Origin: Knufia peltigerae
Taxonomy: Eukaryota > Ascomycota > Eurotiomycetes > Chaetothyriales > Trichomeriaceae
Reading direction: 5' to 3'
DNA: 64,000 nt
NCBI GenBank assembly: GCA_030247855.1
Contig: JAPDRN010000051.1
Location: forward strand, 62,001 to 126,000
The notes under the pieces are model-generated. The model was given only the letters and a program-made list of their open reading frames with translations, did no database searches and was not told the DNA's origin. Below are positions 1 to 10,273 of this stretch, piece by piece (position 1 is the first letter of the stretch; every line of letters starts with the position of its first letter). The position numbers and the translations under genes were made by a program.

Positions 1-1685
1 CAGACCAAGGGAGCGCGGATGGTGATTGGTTACGAGGCTCTGTCGAGGCTGATGGAGTCTTGTGGTCCATTACTTGATGCCCTTTGCTAAGCCAATCCCC
101 AGACAAGCAATCAGCCTCCCGCATATCTTAAAAACTACCTGTATCTATGTCCCCGTACCTACGGAGGGGATGTTCGCTATCATGATCTACCTGCCAGGCT
201 CCGGCCCAGACTAGAAATTCTTGTTGGTCCAGCTATGTCTTTTCTATCAGGCTACTCCATGCGAAAGAGGAAGGCGATCCACTCCTTTCACGTCTAGGGA
301 GGACGAGCCTCCTACTTCCTCCGCGGCCAGAAATTGCTTTTTGTTTGCTTATTCCATAATCTACTTCGAACATTGCAATTGCGAGTTCTACTATGGACCG
401 TCTTGCCGCACGACCCGGGAATTGAAAGATTTCCAGTTCCGAGCAGAGGCGTCGTTGCAAGTCTTTGTCCCGAGTAGACATTGCTGTTGCCACCAAGCCC
501 TTGATCAAGACTGGGCGACCAAGATTCGGGATGGAGACTGATACACAGACTTGTCCCCAGGACTTTGTCCATGATCAGAAGCACTACGAGACCAAGCATC
601 AATTCTTGCACAGAAGCTAGCTTACTGATAAGTCACCTCTTGATTGGTCTCTTCAACACTGGAGAATGGTCTGGCTTCGTCTAGGCCGCGATGCAATCCA
701 TGGTAATCTCGGCGAGGATCACGAAAGTCAAATCGCCTCTGCAGGTCTCTACAGGGCTTAGCAGGTTCGAGGAATTTTCCCGATTCTGCGTGTCACTGGA
801 CGAACATTGCGGCTTCCTACTAGTCGGGAAATGCAGCTGCAATCAAGTATTGTCACAGCCTCTTTCCACCTGATCCGAAACAAAAGCAAAGCGTCCTCGC
901 ACAATCGACGCGGACGAAGAGAACAGTGCAGCGGACGAAAGACAGAAGAAAGTTCAGACAAAGCTGTCTGATGTGATAGACGACTCCTCCCACGTGCAGT
1001 TTTGTTGTCTCGTGGCTGTAGTGACTGCAATCTTTCGGGGCAAAGACTTCGAATTTCTCTTTCGGATGACTGTCGTTCCCGATGTCGGCGGTTGCTTCCC
1101 ACGATGGACAAGTCGAGGTATGTCTATTAAACCTGATATTCTTCTGAATGGCACAGTCTGTCAATATTGGCAAGGTTCCGTAGGAACACCAATTCTCCTG
1201 GAGTCAATCTGATTCAAGTCATTTTGCAATTTCACAACGTATGCAATGGGAACAGCCATCGTAGCGCATCCTGCACGACTTTTGAGCCCGGAATTACCGG
1301 TCCCATGCTGGCATCTTCAATCAAGTATCAGAAACGTAAGACTGGGCGCATTGTTGGGAGCCAGGGAAAAGTCCTCCAGCAAAGCGAAAACAAAAGGGGT
1401 AAAGCCAGAATCTCGAGTATGGCTATATTTTCGGCTCTCAAGGCTCTGAGAGATTTGTCGAAAGTGGAAACAGGTACTCTGCGCCAATTAGCATTGCCAT
1501 CTCTTCGACTTTAGGCATTCTGATAGAACGCCCTCCCCTAAGATGTGTTCAAATAAGGCGCGTAATGGGTGAAAGTCAATGCATTTTGTAATCTGTGAAT
1601 ATGTATTGTCCTTCCTTTTCGATACATGAATCAAGTCCTAAGATTACAAGGGCAGCCAATGCAAAATAGGGCGATGTTTTTTCGT
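1..1685. other. No gene recognised at left edge
   Basis: Only short open frames with unconvincing composition occur on both strands here, and none resembles a family I know or can be joined across plausible introns. The right end is the 3' flank of the subunit g gene. The far left could be the flank of a gene outside the window. Confidence 0.5.
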
Positions 1686-2401
1686 CTAATGCTCGTGGTG
1701 TGCCTCGCCGTGATAGCCGACGACCTTGAATCTTCCGATCATTTCACCAACGGTGAAAAAACCCAGTACTTGAGCGAAGACGATGCCAGCCGTAGTCAAT
1801 TGTCGAGAGTTCATGTTGCGGACGCCGCCGAGGAAGGATTCGGGGCTAACGGTGTTGGACACAGAGCTCAAGCTGGAGCCGATTGTTCGAGGGTTCCGGA
1901 AGGCGTTGACCAAAGGCTGGAAGTATGACTGCCATTGTGCTGAGGATCTGGGATCTATCAGTCATTGCTCAGTAGAATATCTGCTTGCAATACTCACGGA
2001 GGCGCCATGTTTTGACCCTTGAAAACAATTCTTGCAAGCTCCAACCCGACGCGTGAGTAGTATAGAGTCGGTGGTATTAAGGCTGTCCACAGTCAGTAAG
2101 CCTCATCCATATCGATCCCACAGCCATATGACCTACATTCAACAAAAGAAATCACTCGTCCTGTCCTTCCGCCAATCTTGCTCACTGCATTGTAGGCCGA
2201 AGATCCAACTCTGGTGATGGCCGAGCTAGCGGAGCTCTGAACTCGGCTGAGGCCTTCTGATGCTTTTGATACAGCTTGCTTGCCGGTTTCCTGTGCTTTC
2301 GAGGCCGCCTCTGAGGTGGTAGAAGCTTGTCTAAAAGCGTTGCGGCGCAAGACAAGTCGGCTTTGGCGGAGAACGGCTCTCGAGACCGGAGCTGCAGACA
2401 T
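1686..2401 (-). CDS. atp20: Mitochondrial F1Fo-ATP synthase subunit g
   Basis: This is subunit g of the ATP synthase membrane (Fo) sector, which with subunit e drives dimerisation of the complex in the inner membrane. Three exons join in phase: 2401-2137, 2082-1998 and 1947-1686, giving 203 residues. The N-terminus is basic and Ser/Ala rich, as expected for a mitochondrial presequence. The spliced middle reads SLIPPTLYYSRVGLELARIV, typical of the family, followed by SYFQPLVNAF. The C-terminal membrane helix carries GEMIG, the GxxxG pattern known from yeast subunit g dimerisation. Introns are 54 and 50 nt. For the second intron an acceptor eight bases upstream of the next AG is the one that keeps the frame. 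The length is normal for fungi. It is divergent to the PAS-like gene at 3494. Confidence 0.93.
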
Positions 2402-3493
2402 GGCTACAGAAGCTCCCTAAGGGGACGTAGAGAATGAGAGGAGAGGTGAAGGAAGAGCTTGCGTGACTACACACCGGGAAAGGCGCGTCCTGATCACAGA
2501 TGTCGAATGATGGTGGTTGCGAAGAGGGAGTGAAAAGGCATGAAAAGCAGCTCCCCAAATTCTCCCGATCGTTGCCATTATTCCACACCAAAAACTGCGC
2601 CCAGCCGCCAAAGCTCGTGATTGGTCTAAATATTCTCCGGTACCTGGGCTGGCAACAACCAAATTGACATGGCGAAGAAGATACAGAAGGGAGAAAAAAG
2701 GACGACGTGTATACTACTTCCCACTCCTCAATGCCTCATTCGGTCATTACCAAGGGTTGACACTGTTGCGAAGTGACCTCATGTGGTCATGAAAGCCAGG
2801 TGTTGATTCCTATCTCGAAGCCGCTTCTCCTTCGCCGTCCAAGGCCTCGTATGTCCTTTCACTTGCCACCACCACCTACAGTATTCACAGCAGACCATCT
2901 AACCATTTTTCTGCGTCCGGTCGCCTCGCCTCACTTTCTCTCGGACCCCCCTAAATACTGTCTCACGTCTGCCATAACCAGTCTTGCGGTTGTCAAAGGA
3001 ACCTGAAACATTCCGTGAGGCCACACTTGACCCAGAGGAATCCATATCCGAGCTCCCCGGTGACAGTGCCGGCCCCCAAGCCCCTGCAGGAGACCCGATC
3101 TTCGGTTGTTTTTCACCCAACTCCCAAAGACAGGGAAGACTTTTTGATCATCTCTCTTTTCATTCCTCCTTGGACAACGCTCCGCCATGTAGCAGAGACT
3201 TGACACTACATACATCATCATTCTGTTGCGTACATGGGGTAGGTCTCTTCTGACTTGCGATTCTAGGGTTCTGGGGAGGCGTTCTTTGTTTATCCGTCAT
3301 GTTCTCGACTGTCACTACGGTCCCTCGCGTTCTAGCAAACTTTTTATCACAGGCGCATTTGTCCTGATCCTATCCCTCGATCGAGCCACAAAAGTAATCC
3401 CTCGCGACGCATAGTTTTGTTCTTCTCAGACAATATTGATCAATGAGAAGGAGAGTCGACAACTAGTTTCCCAGGCCTCGCGCCGTCTCAACA
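2402..3493. promoter_or_regulatory. Shared divergent intergenic region
   Basis: This 1.1 kb lies between the starts of the divergently transcribed subunit g gene and the PAS-like gene, so it must carry both promoters. I see no coding sequence and no confident factor site. Confidence 0.5.
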
Positions 3494-5116
3494 ATGGCCG
3501 CCAAGCCGCGCCAGGCGCCTCGAAGATCATTAAAACAATCCCTCAAGGATGTCTTTTTGCGTCGAATGCGAAAGTCACCAAGTCCTCCCGACACCATCGG
3601 ATCGGGCATCCTGCGTAGAGCAGATCCTTCAAGTTTTGTCGTTTCATCCGTCACAACCTTTACTTCATTCTCCGACCTGACCAACAGCCAAGCCAGTTTG
3701 GACCAGTGGACCATTTCTCGATCTATACCAAATCGATTTCAGTCGCCTCCTCCCAACGTGGCCTCACCAAGCCGAGCTCGTCAGACTCTTCTTCCAGCGA
3801 CGAGTTTGAGTCAATTCGATCTTCATCACGCGTATCTGCAACAATCAACAGTTCCATGCGGGTATGCACAACAAGCAGTGCCGCCAAACTGCGCAACTCT
3901 GACCAGTCGACAAGGGAGCATATCGACTCTATCATCATTCCAAAGCACATCCACCTTGAGACTGAGAGACTCTCACCAGCATCTCGTCGAGCAGCGTCGA
4001 CCAATATCGGGGCTTGCCCCCTCACAGCCTGTTATAGGGAATCAACAAATTCGGAAGAAGCAGGTGTCATGGCTGCAATCTCCATCCATCAGTTCTGCAT
4101 CCATGTCGGAAACTCACAGCTGGCGGAGCAGCGAGAGTGTGTCCGGAGACATGCCCTTGGTCGAACACTTCAGGTCTTTTTGTGTGCTTGACACAGCTGC
4201 TCCAGGTTTCCCTGTGGTGGCTACGTCTCAAGAGCTCAGATATATCTTTGAGATTGGCGAGCACTTCTTCCTCAATAGTTGCGAATGTGAAGGAGCTTCG
4301 ATGGACATTGTGACTGGCCAGGACGCAGCGGGGGATCCTGTCACTCACCTTGTACTCTTCAGCCCACTGGTTATTCCAAGCAGTGGTCGCTGCAGGTTTA
4401 TGCTTGCAAGCTTGGTCGATGTCACCCGGTTCATCTCCGGGGCTGCGTCGTTGCCAGAATTAGACAAATCCCCGGAAAGTTCTCTCATGGAAAGTGATCT
4501 GCAGACCCCAGTGCAGGATCGCTTAGAGCCTAGCTGGGTTGCATCGACTCCCCAGCTGTCAGCAGAGGACCTTTTAGGTGGTTGCGTCCTACCAGGAGAC
4601 AGAGGAACTGGATCACTAGGCATCGCACATCGAGAAGATATCTGGCTGAACCTTGCGCATGAGGAGAAGAGTAGATCATCCACCCGCAGCAGCACTCCTC
4701 GGTCGACACCGAAAAGCCATGCGCGGACAAAGTCGTCGAAGTCGACACCTTCATCTAGCAACAGCAGCACTGTGGACGAGGTTTTGGAGGAGTTTATGGG
4801 CAATTTGCAAGAGTTATACTCCGACTTCTTCTTGCTCGGTAAATCTCCTCTCGATGACACATACTATGAGATTTGCAACGTGTCGCCCACGGTGCACGCC
4901 GCGAAGGATTATGTCAATGGACATCTTTCGCACACGGGACAGGAAGCTATTGTGGAAATGAGTGAACGCCTTGCGCAGGGCCAGCGCTTCTCAATGAAGG
5001 TAAAATGGGGTAACCAAGGCCTTGGGAAACATATGTACTGCAGCCCACTCTACGGGCAGAACTCTACCACGTGGATATGTTTCCTAGTCGACGATAACAT
5101 GCCACCATTGTGGTGA
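3494..5116 (+). CDS. Double-PAS-like hypothetical protein
   Basis: A single-exon gene of 540 residues; the start ATG sits in a good context (ACAATGGC). Residues 1-215 are basic and Ser/Pro/Gln rich, probably disordered. Around residues 222-314 the sequence follows the PAS/LOV pattern: FCVLDTAAPGFPVVATS, then a Cys-containing helix (NSCECEG), then LVLFSPL and GRCRFMLASLVDVT, which match the terminal strands. A Ser/Thr-rich linker (about residues 380-425) leads to a second PAS-like segment (about 428-540) that ends in STTWICFLVDD. PAS domains bind ligands or partners and often act in sensing, but no output domain (kinase, RGS, zinc finger) is visible. The assignment rests on pattern resemblance, so the fold is likely and the function unknown. 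Similar proteins of unknown role are common in filamentous fungi (from memory). Confidence 0.7.
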   Translation: MAAKPRQAPRRSLKQSLKDVFLRRMRKSPSPPDTIGSGILRRADPSSFVVSSVTTFTSFSDLTNSQASLDQWTISRSIPNRFQSPPPNVASPSRARQTLLPATSLSQFDLHHAYLQQSTVPCGYAQQAVPPNCATLTSRQGSISTLSSFQSTSTLRLRDSHQHLVEQRRPISGLAPSQPVIGNQQIRKKQVSWLQSPSISSASMSETHSWRSSESVSGDMPLVEHFRSFCVLDTAAPGFPVVATSQELRYIFEIGEHFFLNSCECEGASMDIVTGQDAAGDPVTHLVLFSPLVIPSSGRCRFMLASLVDVTRFISGAASLPELDKSPESSLMESDLQTPVQDRLEPSWVASTPQLSAEDLLGGCVLPGDRGTGSLGIAHREDIWLNLAHEEKSRSSTRSSTPRSTPKSHARTKSSKSTPSSSNSSTVDEVLEEFMGNLQELYSDFFLLGKSPLDDTYYEICNVSPTVHAAKDYVNGHLSHTGQEAIVEMSERLAQGQRFSMKVKWGNQGLGKHMYCSPLYGQNSTTWICFLVDDNMPPLW

Positions 5117-6205
5117 CGAGGCTTTGACTCCATCCGTGATGAAGGCTTCCGAGTTGTTACCGCGGTCGAGACACATGCGAATCGAAAGCTGTTTGGTCTG
5201 AATAATAATTTCAATGTTGCTTTTCGTTTTGTGACAGCGAGTCGCGAGGATATCACTACTCATATGCAGCGTGTGATTTTCTTCAGACATCACCGCCAAT
5301 CAATCCGTCGGCATAAGAGCGTTCGCGGCCTGGGTGGAAACGTCAAATCGACAGCAGGGGTCCGGGCTGAGGTGAGGAGAAGTCCGAAATAAGGATGGGT
5401 AGAGTCGGATCAGCAAGAGAAAGGCCGAGAACATGGATCAGCTCCTCAACGTCGCAATTGAAACGGTACAAATCCTTGATTGTCGAGGTGGCTTGCTCGG
5501 GGGGCCAGATGGCGCCTCCCTGGCACCTTTGGAGGCACCTCTGGAACTTCTTTGGGCCTTCTCCACGTCGCTCTGGGCACCCTCGGCAGACCACCAAGGC
5601 AGCCGGCCATTCCTCCTTGAGCTTGGGCCCCAGAGCCCTGCAACAACCTGCCAGACTCAGCAACGCTTCCCCGATTGCCGGCGGGCGGCCTCTCTGGAGC
5701 CTGCATCACCCAAAGCATCCGCCCCATCGATGTTTCGCTCGTATTTTCGCTCGCCTACGAGGGCCTGTGCGGGCACGATACCACGATGGAACGATAACTT
5801 TTAAAGGTCCGACACCCCTGCTCGCTGTTTCTTTTGTTCCACACATCTCGATCCACTCACCAGACGCTGTTATTATCCGATAGGCACCGATCGCCTCTTC
5901 ACTTACGCCATGACGAGCGGCGGTTTATACTTACTCGGTTACCACCCAACATCTAAGAAGGAATGATCTTCTTTTTCAATGTGACTCTCCATTGAATTCA
6001 ATACCAAAGGACTCTGACCTTCCTCGCGTCGCCGATATAGAATAACGAACAGTCTCGACATCCCACCTTCTCCTAGTCGTCCACATATACATCTCGAAGT
6101 TTTCCATGCCGCAAACCGGGACTACAAGCTGCGATTACTGATCTCTCTCCCTGCAGCCTCCTGTCGGTTGAACAGTCTGCAGACGTGGAAGAGGAAGTTG
6201 TCACA
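5117..6205. other. Intergenic, probable leader of next gene
   Basis: No gene is recognised. The stretch includes the 3' end of the PAS-like gene and the promoter and leader of the gene at 6206. Pyrimidine-rich tracts become common after 5800, as often seen before fungal start sites. Frames of up to 162 codons here are Pro/Arg rich and look non-coding. Confidence 0.45.
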
Positions 6206-6973
6206 ATGTTCAATGAAAGTTTCTCCTTTGGCTCATCACCAATTGAACATCAGCTACCACCGGCCGTTGACGAGTGTACCTCATCCGACATCTCCCCGTT
6301 TACCTCACGATGCTCTTCACCACGCGAGGACCGGAGAGCCTCTTCTCAAAGAGACTCTCGCTTCGATACGCACCGATATGTCGTCGCACCTCGACACCCT
6401 TCCGTGACGGCACTCACAGCACAATTACAGTCCCACGCTCTCAATGACACCGAGATGAAGTCACCGTCGCTGTCGCCCAGCGATCCTTGTTCACCTGCCG
6501 ATTCTGCATGCGCAACTGACGTAGACGAAGGTTTTTATGATGGTCCGGATACTCCAGCCACCACAGCGTCCGATGAATATGAGTCGGCCGAAGTTGATCC
6601 TACCTGGTGGGATTTGAGCATGTCCGACGCCATGACAGCTACATCATCACCCCGACCATCACTATCACTTGAAGCACAGGCGCTGTCCTCGTATACGATG
6701 CGACGAAAGCAACGGCAAGCATTGGTGAGGCTACAGTGTTTGGTATCACGGGCGCCAGATCTTGCTATGTTGATTGAAGAATGCCATCCGAGTTCACTAC
6801 CTCTTGGTAACGACACGGCGAGACTGACGAATGGGAGGAGCGATTCGACGAGCGGGCTTTCAGGGTTGGGAACAGCTGAAATTATGAACACCGGACGGAT
6901 CGAGAAAAGTCGAAGCGGTTCAATTGCCACGGTCAGAAAACCAGCCAGGATGAGGAAGAGAACCAGTCCCTAG
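6206..6973 (+). CDS. Hypothetical Ser-rich protein
   Basis: A single-exon frame of 255 residues from the ATG at 6206; the open frame begins at 6185 but has no ATG before 6206. The first 130 residues are Ser/Pro/Asp rich and probably disordered. The most ordered-looking part is about residues 132-195 (from TWWDLSMSDAM through the basic helix TMRRKQRQALVRLQCLVSRA to LAMLIEECHP), which could be a short amphipathic helical domain. The C-terminus is basic (RKPARMRKRTSP), compatible with nuclear targeting. No membrane segment or signal peptide is seen. I do not recognise the family. The even composition and the length of the frame support a real gene. Confidence 0.6.
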   Translation: MFNESFSFGSSPIEHQLPPAVDECTSSDISPFTSRCSSPREDRRASSQRDSRFDTHRYVVAPRHPSVTALTAQLQSHALNDTEMKSPSLSPSDPCSPADSACATDVDEGFYDGPDTPATTASDEYESAEVDPTWWDLSMSDAMTATSSPRPSLSLEAQALSSYTMRRKQRQALVRLQCLVSRAPDLAMLIEECHPSSLPLGNDTARLTNGRSDSTSGLSGLGTAEIMNTGRIEKSRSGSIATVRKPARMRKRTSP

Positions 6974-9095
6974 GCATTTCTCTGGACAGTCCTACCTCTG
7001 ATTGCCATTCTCTGTTGTCTTTCGAGCGACGCAATACCCGGCAATTAGCCTCTTTCTTCCCCAGGCGTCACGTTATTTACCCGGCAAACAAGGGTGAGGG
7101 TTGTCTCGCAGGCAAAATCAGGGGACTCGAAGCCCCGCACGAGACGAAATACCGACGGCCACACAAAATAGTCATGGCATTCGAAAGACAACCCATGCGA
7201 TCGACGAGTCTAGACAAAGATGCCGGTTCGATTTCGCCTCGAGATTCTCCGAGATCAACGGGACAGTTGTGCCGCTCCGGCAGCCCTGTCAATCGGGGCT
7301 AAAATACTCGCACCATTGTGTACGCGTGTCTTGGCGGACTTCTGCGTCATTATGCATGTGGTATGATAGGCATTATCAACGTGGAACACAATCCGCACCT
7401 CCTCGTACTCTACGGCACATGAGACGGCGTCTGCCAAGGGAGAGGTGGAGGGATGGGACCTCTCGTTGAGTGGAAACATATGGCGTTGCCACCCGATGTC
7501 GTCGTCGTTGCTTGCGACATGAGTACGGAGTGCCTGATCCCCAAGCACGACGGTTTTTCTCCTTTTCAGAATCACATTTTTCTTTTTCAGACCGAACAAA
7601 CGAAGTGTTTATAGGAGCAGGAGGTTGGATCTTACAACATTTTCAGACGGCATGGCAACGGGCAAGCATTAGAGGTCTACGGGCGGGGGAAATGGTGAAT
7701 GTTTTTTTTTAATTTGGTAACGAGAGTTCATGATACCCCGGATGTATTTTGCATGTTTTGCTTATAGGTAGCTATAAGACTCGATTTTCTTTTCCCACAA
7801 TGGAGAAAGAGTAGTATGTATTGGTAATGCCAACGTCCCAAAACGAAAAACAATTTTCGTATCCAGTTAATTTCTTGTCCGGGTTTCTGCATTCTGGGAT
7901 GTCGAGAATGATTTGGCGACCAAGTCCCGAAGATCGAGTCAAGACATTTTTGATCTTCCTCTTTGGATGCCCGCGTGTTGTGGTTATGCTCTCGGGGTGT
8001 CGCAATACAGATATCTGTGCAGGGTAGGTGGTAACATGTAGAAATTCTAGGTAGTGTCATCTACGCAGGTTTCCTTTCAGCTGGCTGTCGGTTTTTTTGT
8101 TTTTCATTCGATCTTGACACACCTCTCGTGTCATTCCTTCACCATCTCGATCCTGGGAGATTGTAACTGGGACATGTATACTGCACGACACTACCAAGTT
8201 AATGCGGCGGATCCGCAGAGCACGCGAGGCAAAGAAGACGGAGAAGCGTTTGCGCTTCCGCTTCCACTGGTAGGTGAGTGACCTAGGTAAATCACCTACA
8301 GTACTGTGCGGAAGTATGTAATCACAACGCAAATCGACAATAGTGTCCCGGCGGCTGTCGAGAGTAAATGATTGAGTCATGTTTGGCGGAATCCCCCTAC
8401 CTGGTACCGTCGGTAACAGGAGAGTAGTTCAGTCCCACGTGTAGGCTACCGCCGATTCCGTTTTGCTTGCATGGGTCATGGTCACGGGTATGAAATGTGA
8501 GAGGAGGTGTATATAGACGAGGCAGTGGGCGGCTACGACCGTTTGGTGGCGAGATGGCAATATAGTCAACACGATGAAGCGACGGTATAGGATGCACCTC
8601 TTCCAGTCGGGAACCATCGGCTACGGGGACCGCCGGTGGTGATGGGTGGTACAACGGGGTGATGATTTTGTCGATGGGTAAAAGGCGGCTGGCACCAAAC
8701 AATCAAACCTTGGCCCCTGGGAAACTCGGCCACTGGTGTTTGTCTAGGCGTGGCGAGACCTAGAACAAAACACCACTACATACAGTACAGGTAATAAATA
8801 CGAGGGGGATTACCGAGTACTCAGTAGGGAAATCTCGTATCCGGGTGCCACGCCAGGCTAAAATAAATCCCCCCCTTTGGAATATCTCGGGAAATTCCCT
8901 TACATGAACAATTCAGAACCTCAACCCGCCCCGAAATATTCATTGTCGTACTCGTGATGAATCAAATGGAAGCAAATTGCCGTGCCGATTCAAACAAAAA
9001 AAGCATCGGTCAAGTTACCGAGAAGTCAGGATACAATGACCCGAAGAAAAAAAACAAGAAGAAAGAAAGAATAATAAGAAAAAAAAGCCGTGCCA

Positions 9096-9113
9096 CCAGT
9101 GATTAATCACTGG
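9096..9113. repeat. Perfect 18-bp palindrome
   Basis: The half-site CCAGTGATT is followed directly by its reverse complement AATCACTGG. It lies in the gene-free region next to A-rich DNA. It could be a binding site for a dimeric protein or a chance event. Confidence 0.8.
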
Positions 9114-10165
9114 GTACTAACGAAAAAATGACAACGCCACATTGGATGATATACAGTACACACCGACAGATTCCAGAGGATGAGGAACGTGCGCGTTTTG
9201 TACCGTAAGAGGGGGGGTACGAACGAAAGTATTTCCCATTCACGCTTTTTCTAATCGCGAGTCCACGGAGAAGAGAACGAGGTACATGGTTTGGATAGGG
9301 TCAAGGCCCAGGTGGTGGTCAGTGTATGTGTGTTTTTCCTCTCTCTTTGCTTGAAATCGCGTAACAGCAAAAGGCACGGTACGAGTACATCCCCTGCCTA
9401 CCTATGGTAATAAGAAAAGTCCTTCCGTGTATATCCGTACCTACCGCAATCTGAAAACTACGGTACTTATTACTAACAGTGTGGGAGCATCCGAGAACCA
9501 AAAGGGCCGCTCCGCCGTTTGCCATCACACAACGGTACTCGTTACGGCCATCACGGGGCGGAACATCAAAAACGAGAACATCCGGGACCGCAATGTGCGG
9601 TACTGTACGCGCTTCCGCTCGAACGGAATGAACAAAGAACCAGTATGTCAAGAGCAAAGTCCCTCGTTGCGGTTCCGAGAGAGAAAAAGAAAAATCAAAA
9701 TCCACGTCTACTTGCCATGTGAATCGTGTGGCGAGTTCTTGTAAAACATCAGGTGAGAACGGCGGTTATTTATTTTGGGGAGGGTCTCAATGGAATGCGG
9801 ATACGGGCGACGTCCGAGTCAACCCTGTTTGTGTTGCTTGTCGGCAATGTTTACCTACCATACATACAATTACAAAGTCTGGAAGGGACCGCTCAGTCAG
9901 GTACGATACCGTACCCAGGCTTGACAGGGGGGGTGTGGTTGCGGTTCTAGACTCTTGAGGCTCACCCAACACTTACCGAGTTAATAGGCATTGGACAGGT
10001 ACGGAGTACACCTGACGTTACTAAGCCCCCCAGTCTGAACACGCACATTCTTTTACCCGGGCCTGTACATGCAATTTTCATAAAAAGAAAAGGAGACAAC
10101 ACACGGTACCCAAACCGACAACCTTGGATCACTATATCGCCCACCTCTGGTGATGACCCGGCGGT

Positions 10166-10195
10166 AGAAGAAGCGGAAGCAGAAGCGGAAGCGGA
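10166..10195. repeat. Short hexamer microsatellite (GAAGCG-like)
   Basis: About five imperfect copies of GAAGCG/GAAGCA lie just downstream of the helicase stop codon, probably in its 3' untranslated region. Confidence 0.6.
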
Positions 10196-10273
10196 ATGTT
10201 CATACTCAAAACTGCCGGCGTCGTTCAATAAACCGTATTCGATACCAAAGTACTCCCTCCGTACACACAACGC

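Larger units (their letters stand above)
6974..10273. other. 3.3 kb gene-free region
   Basis: No convincing coding frame was found on either strand. It separates the 3' ends of the gene at 6206 (+) and the helicase (-), so it should hold two terminators or 3' UTRs, far more space than needed. It contains A-rich runs (about 8990-9090), a perfect 18-bp palindrome at 9096-9113, one TACGGAGTA copy at 10000 and a short hexamer repeat at 10166. A long non-coding RNA or decayed sequence is possible but not shown. Confidence 0.5.
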
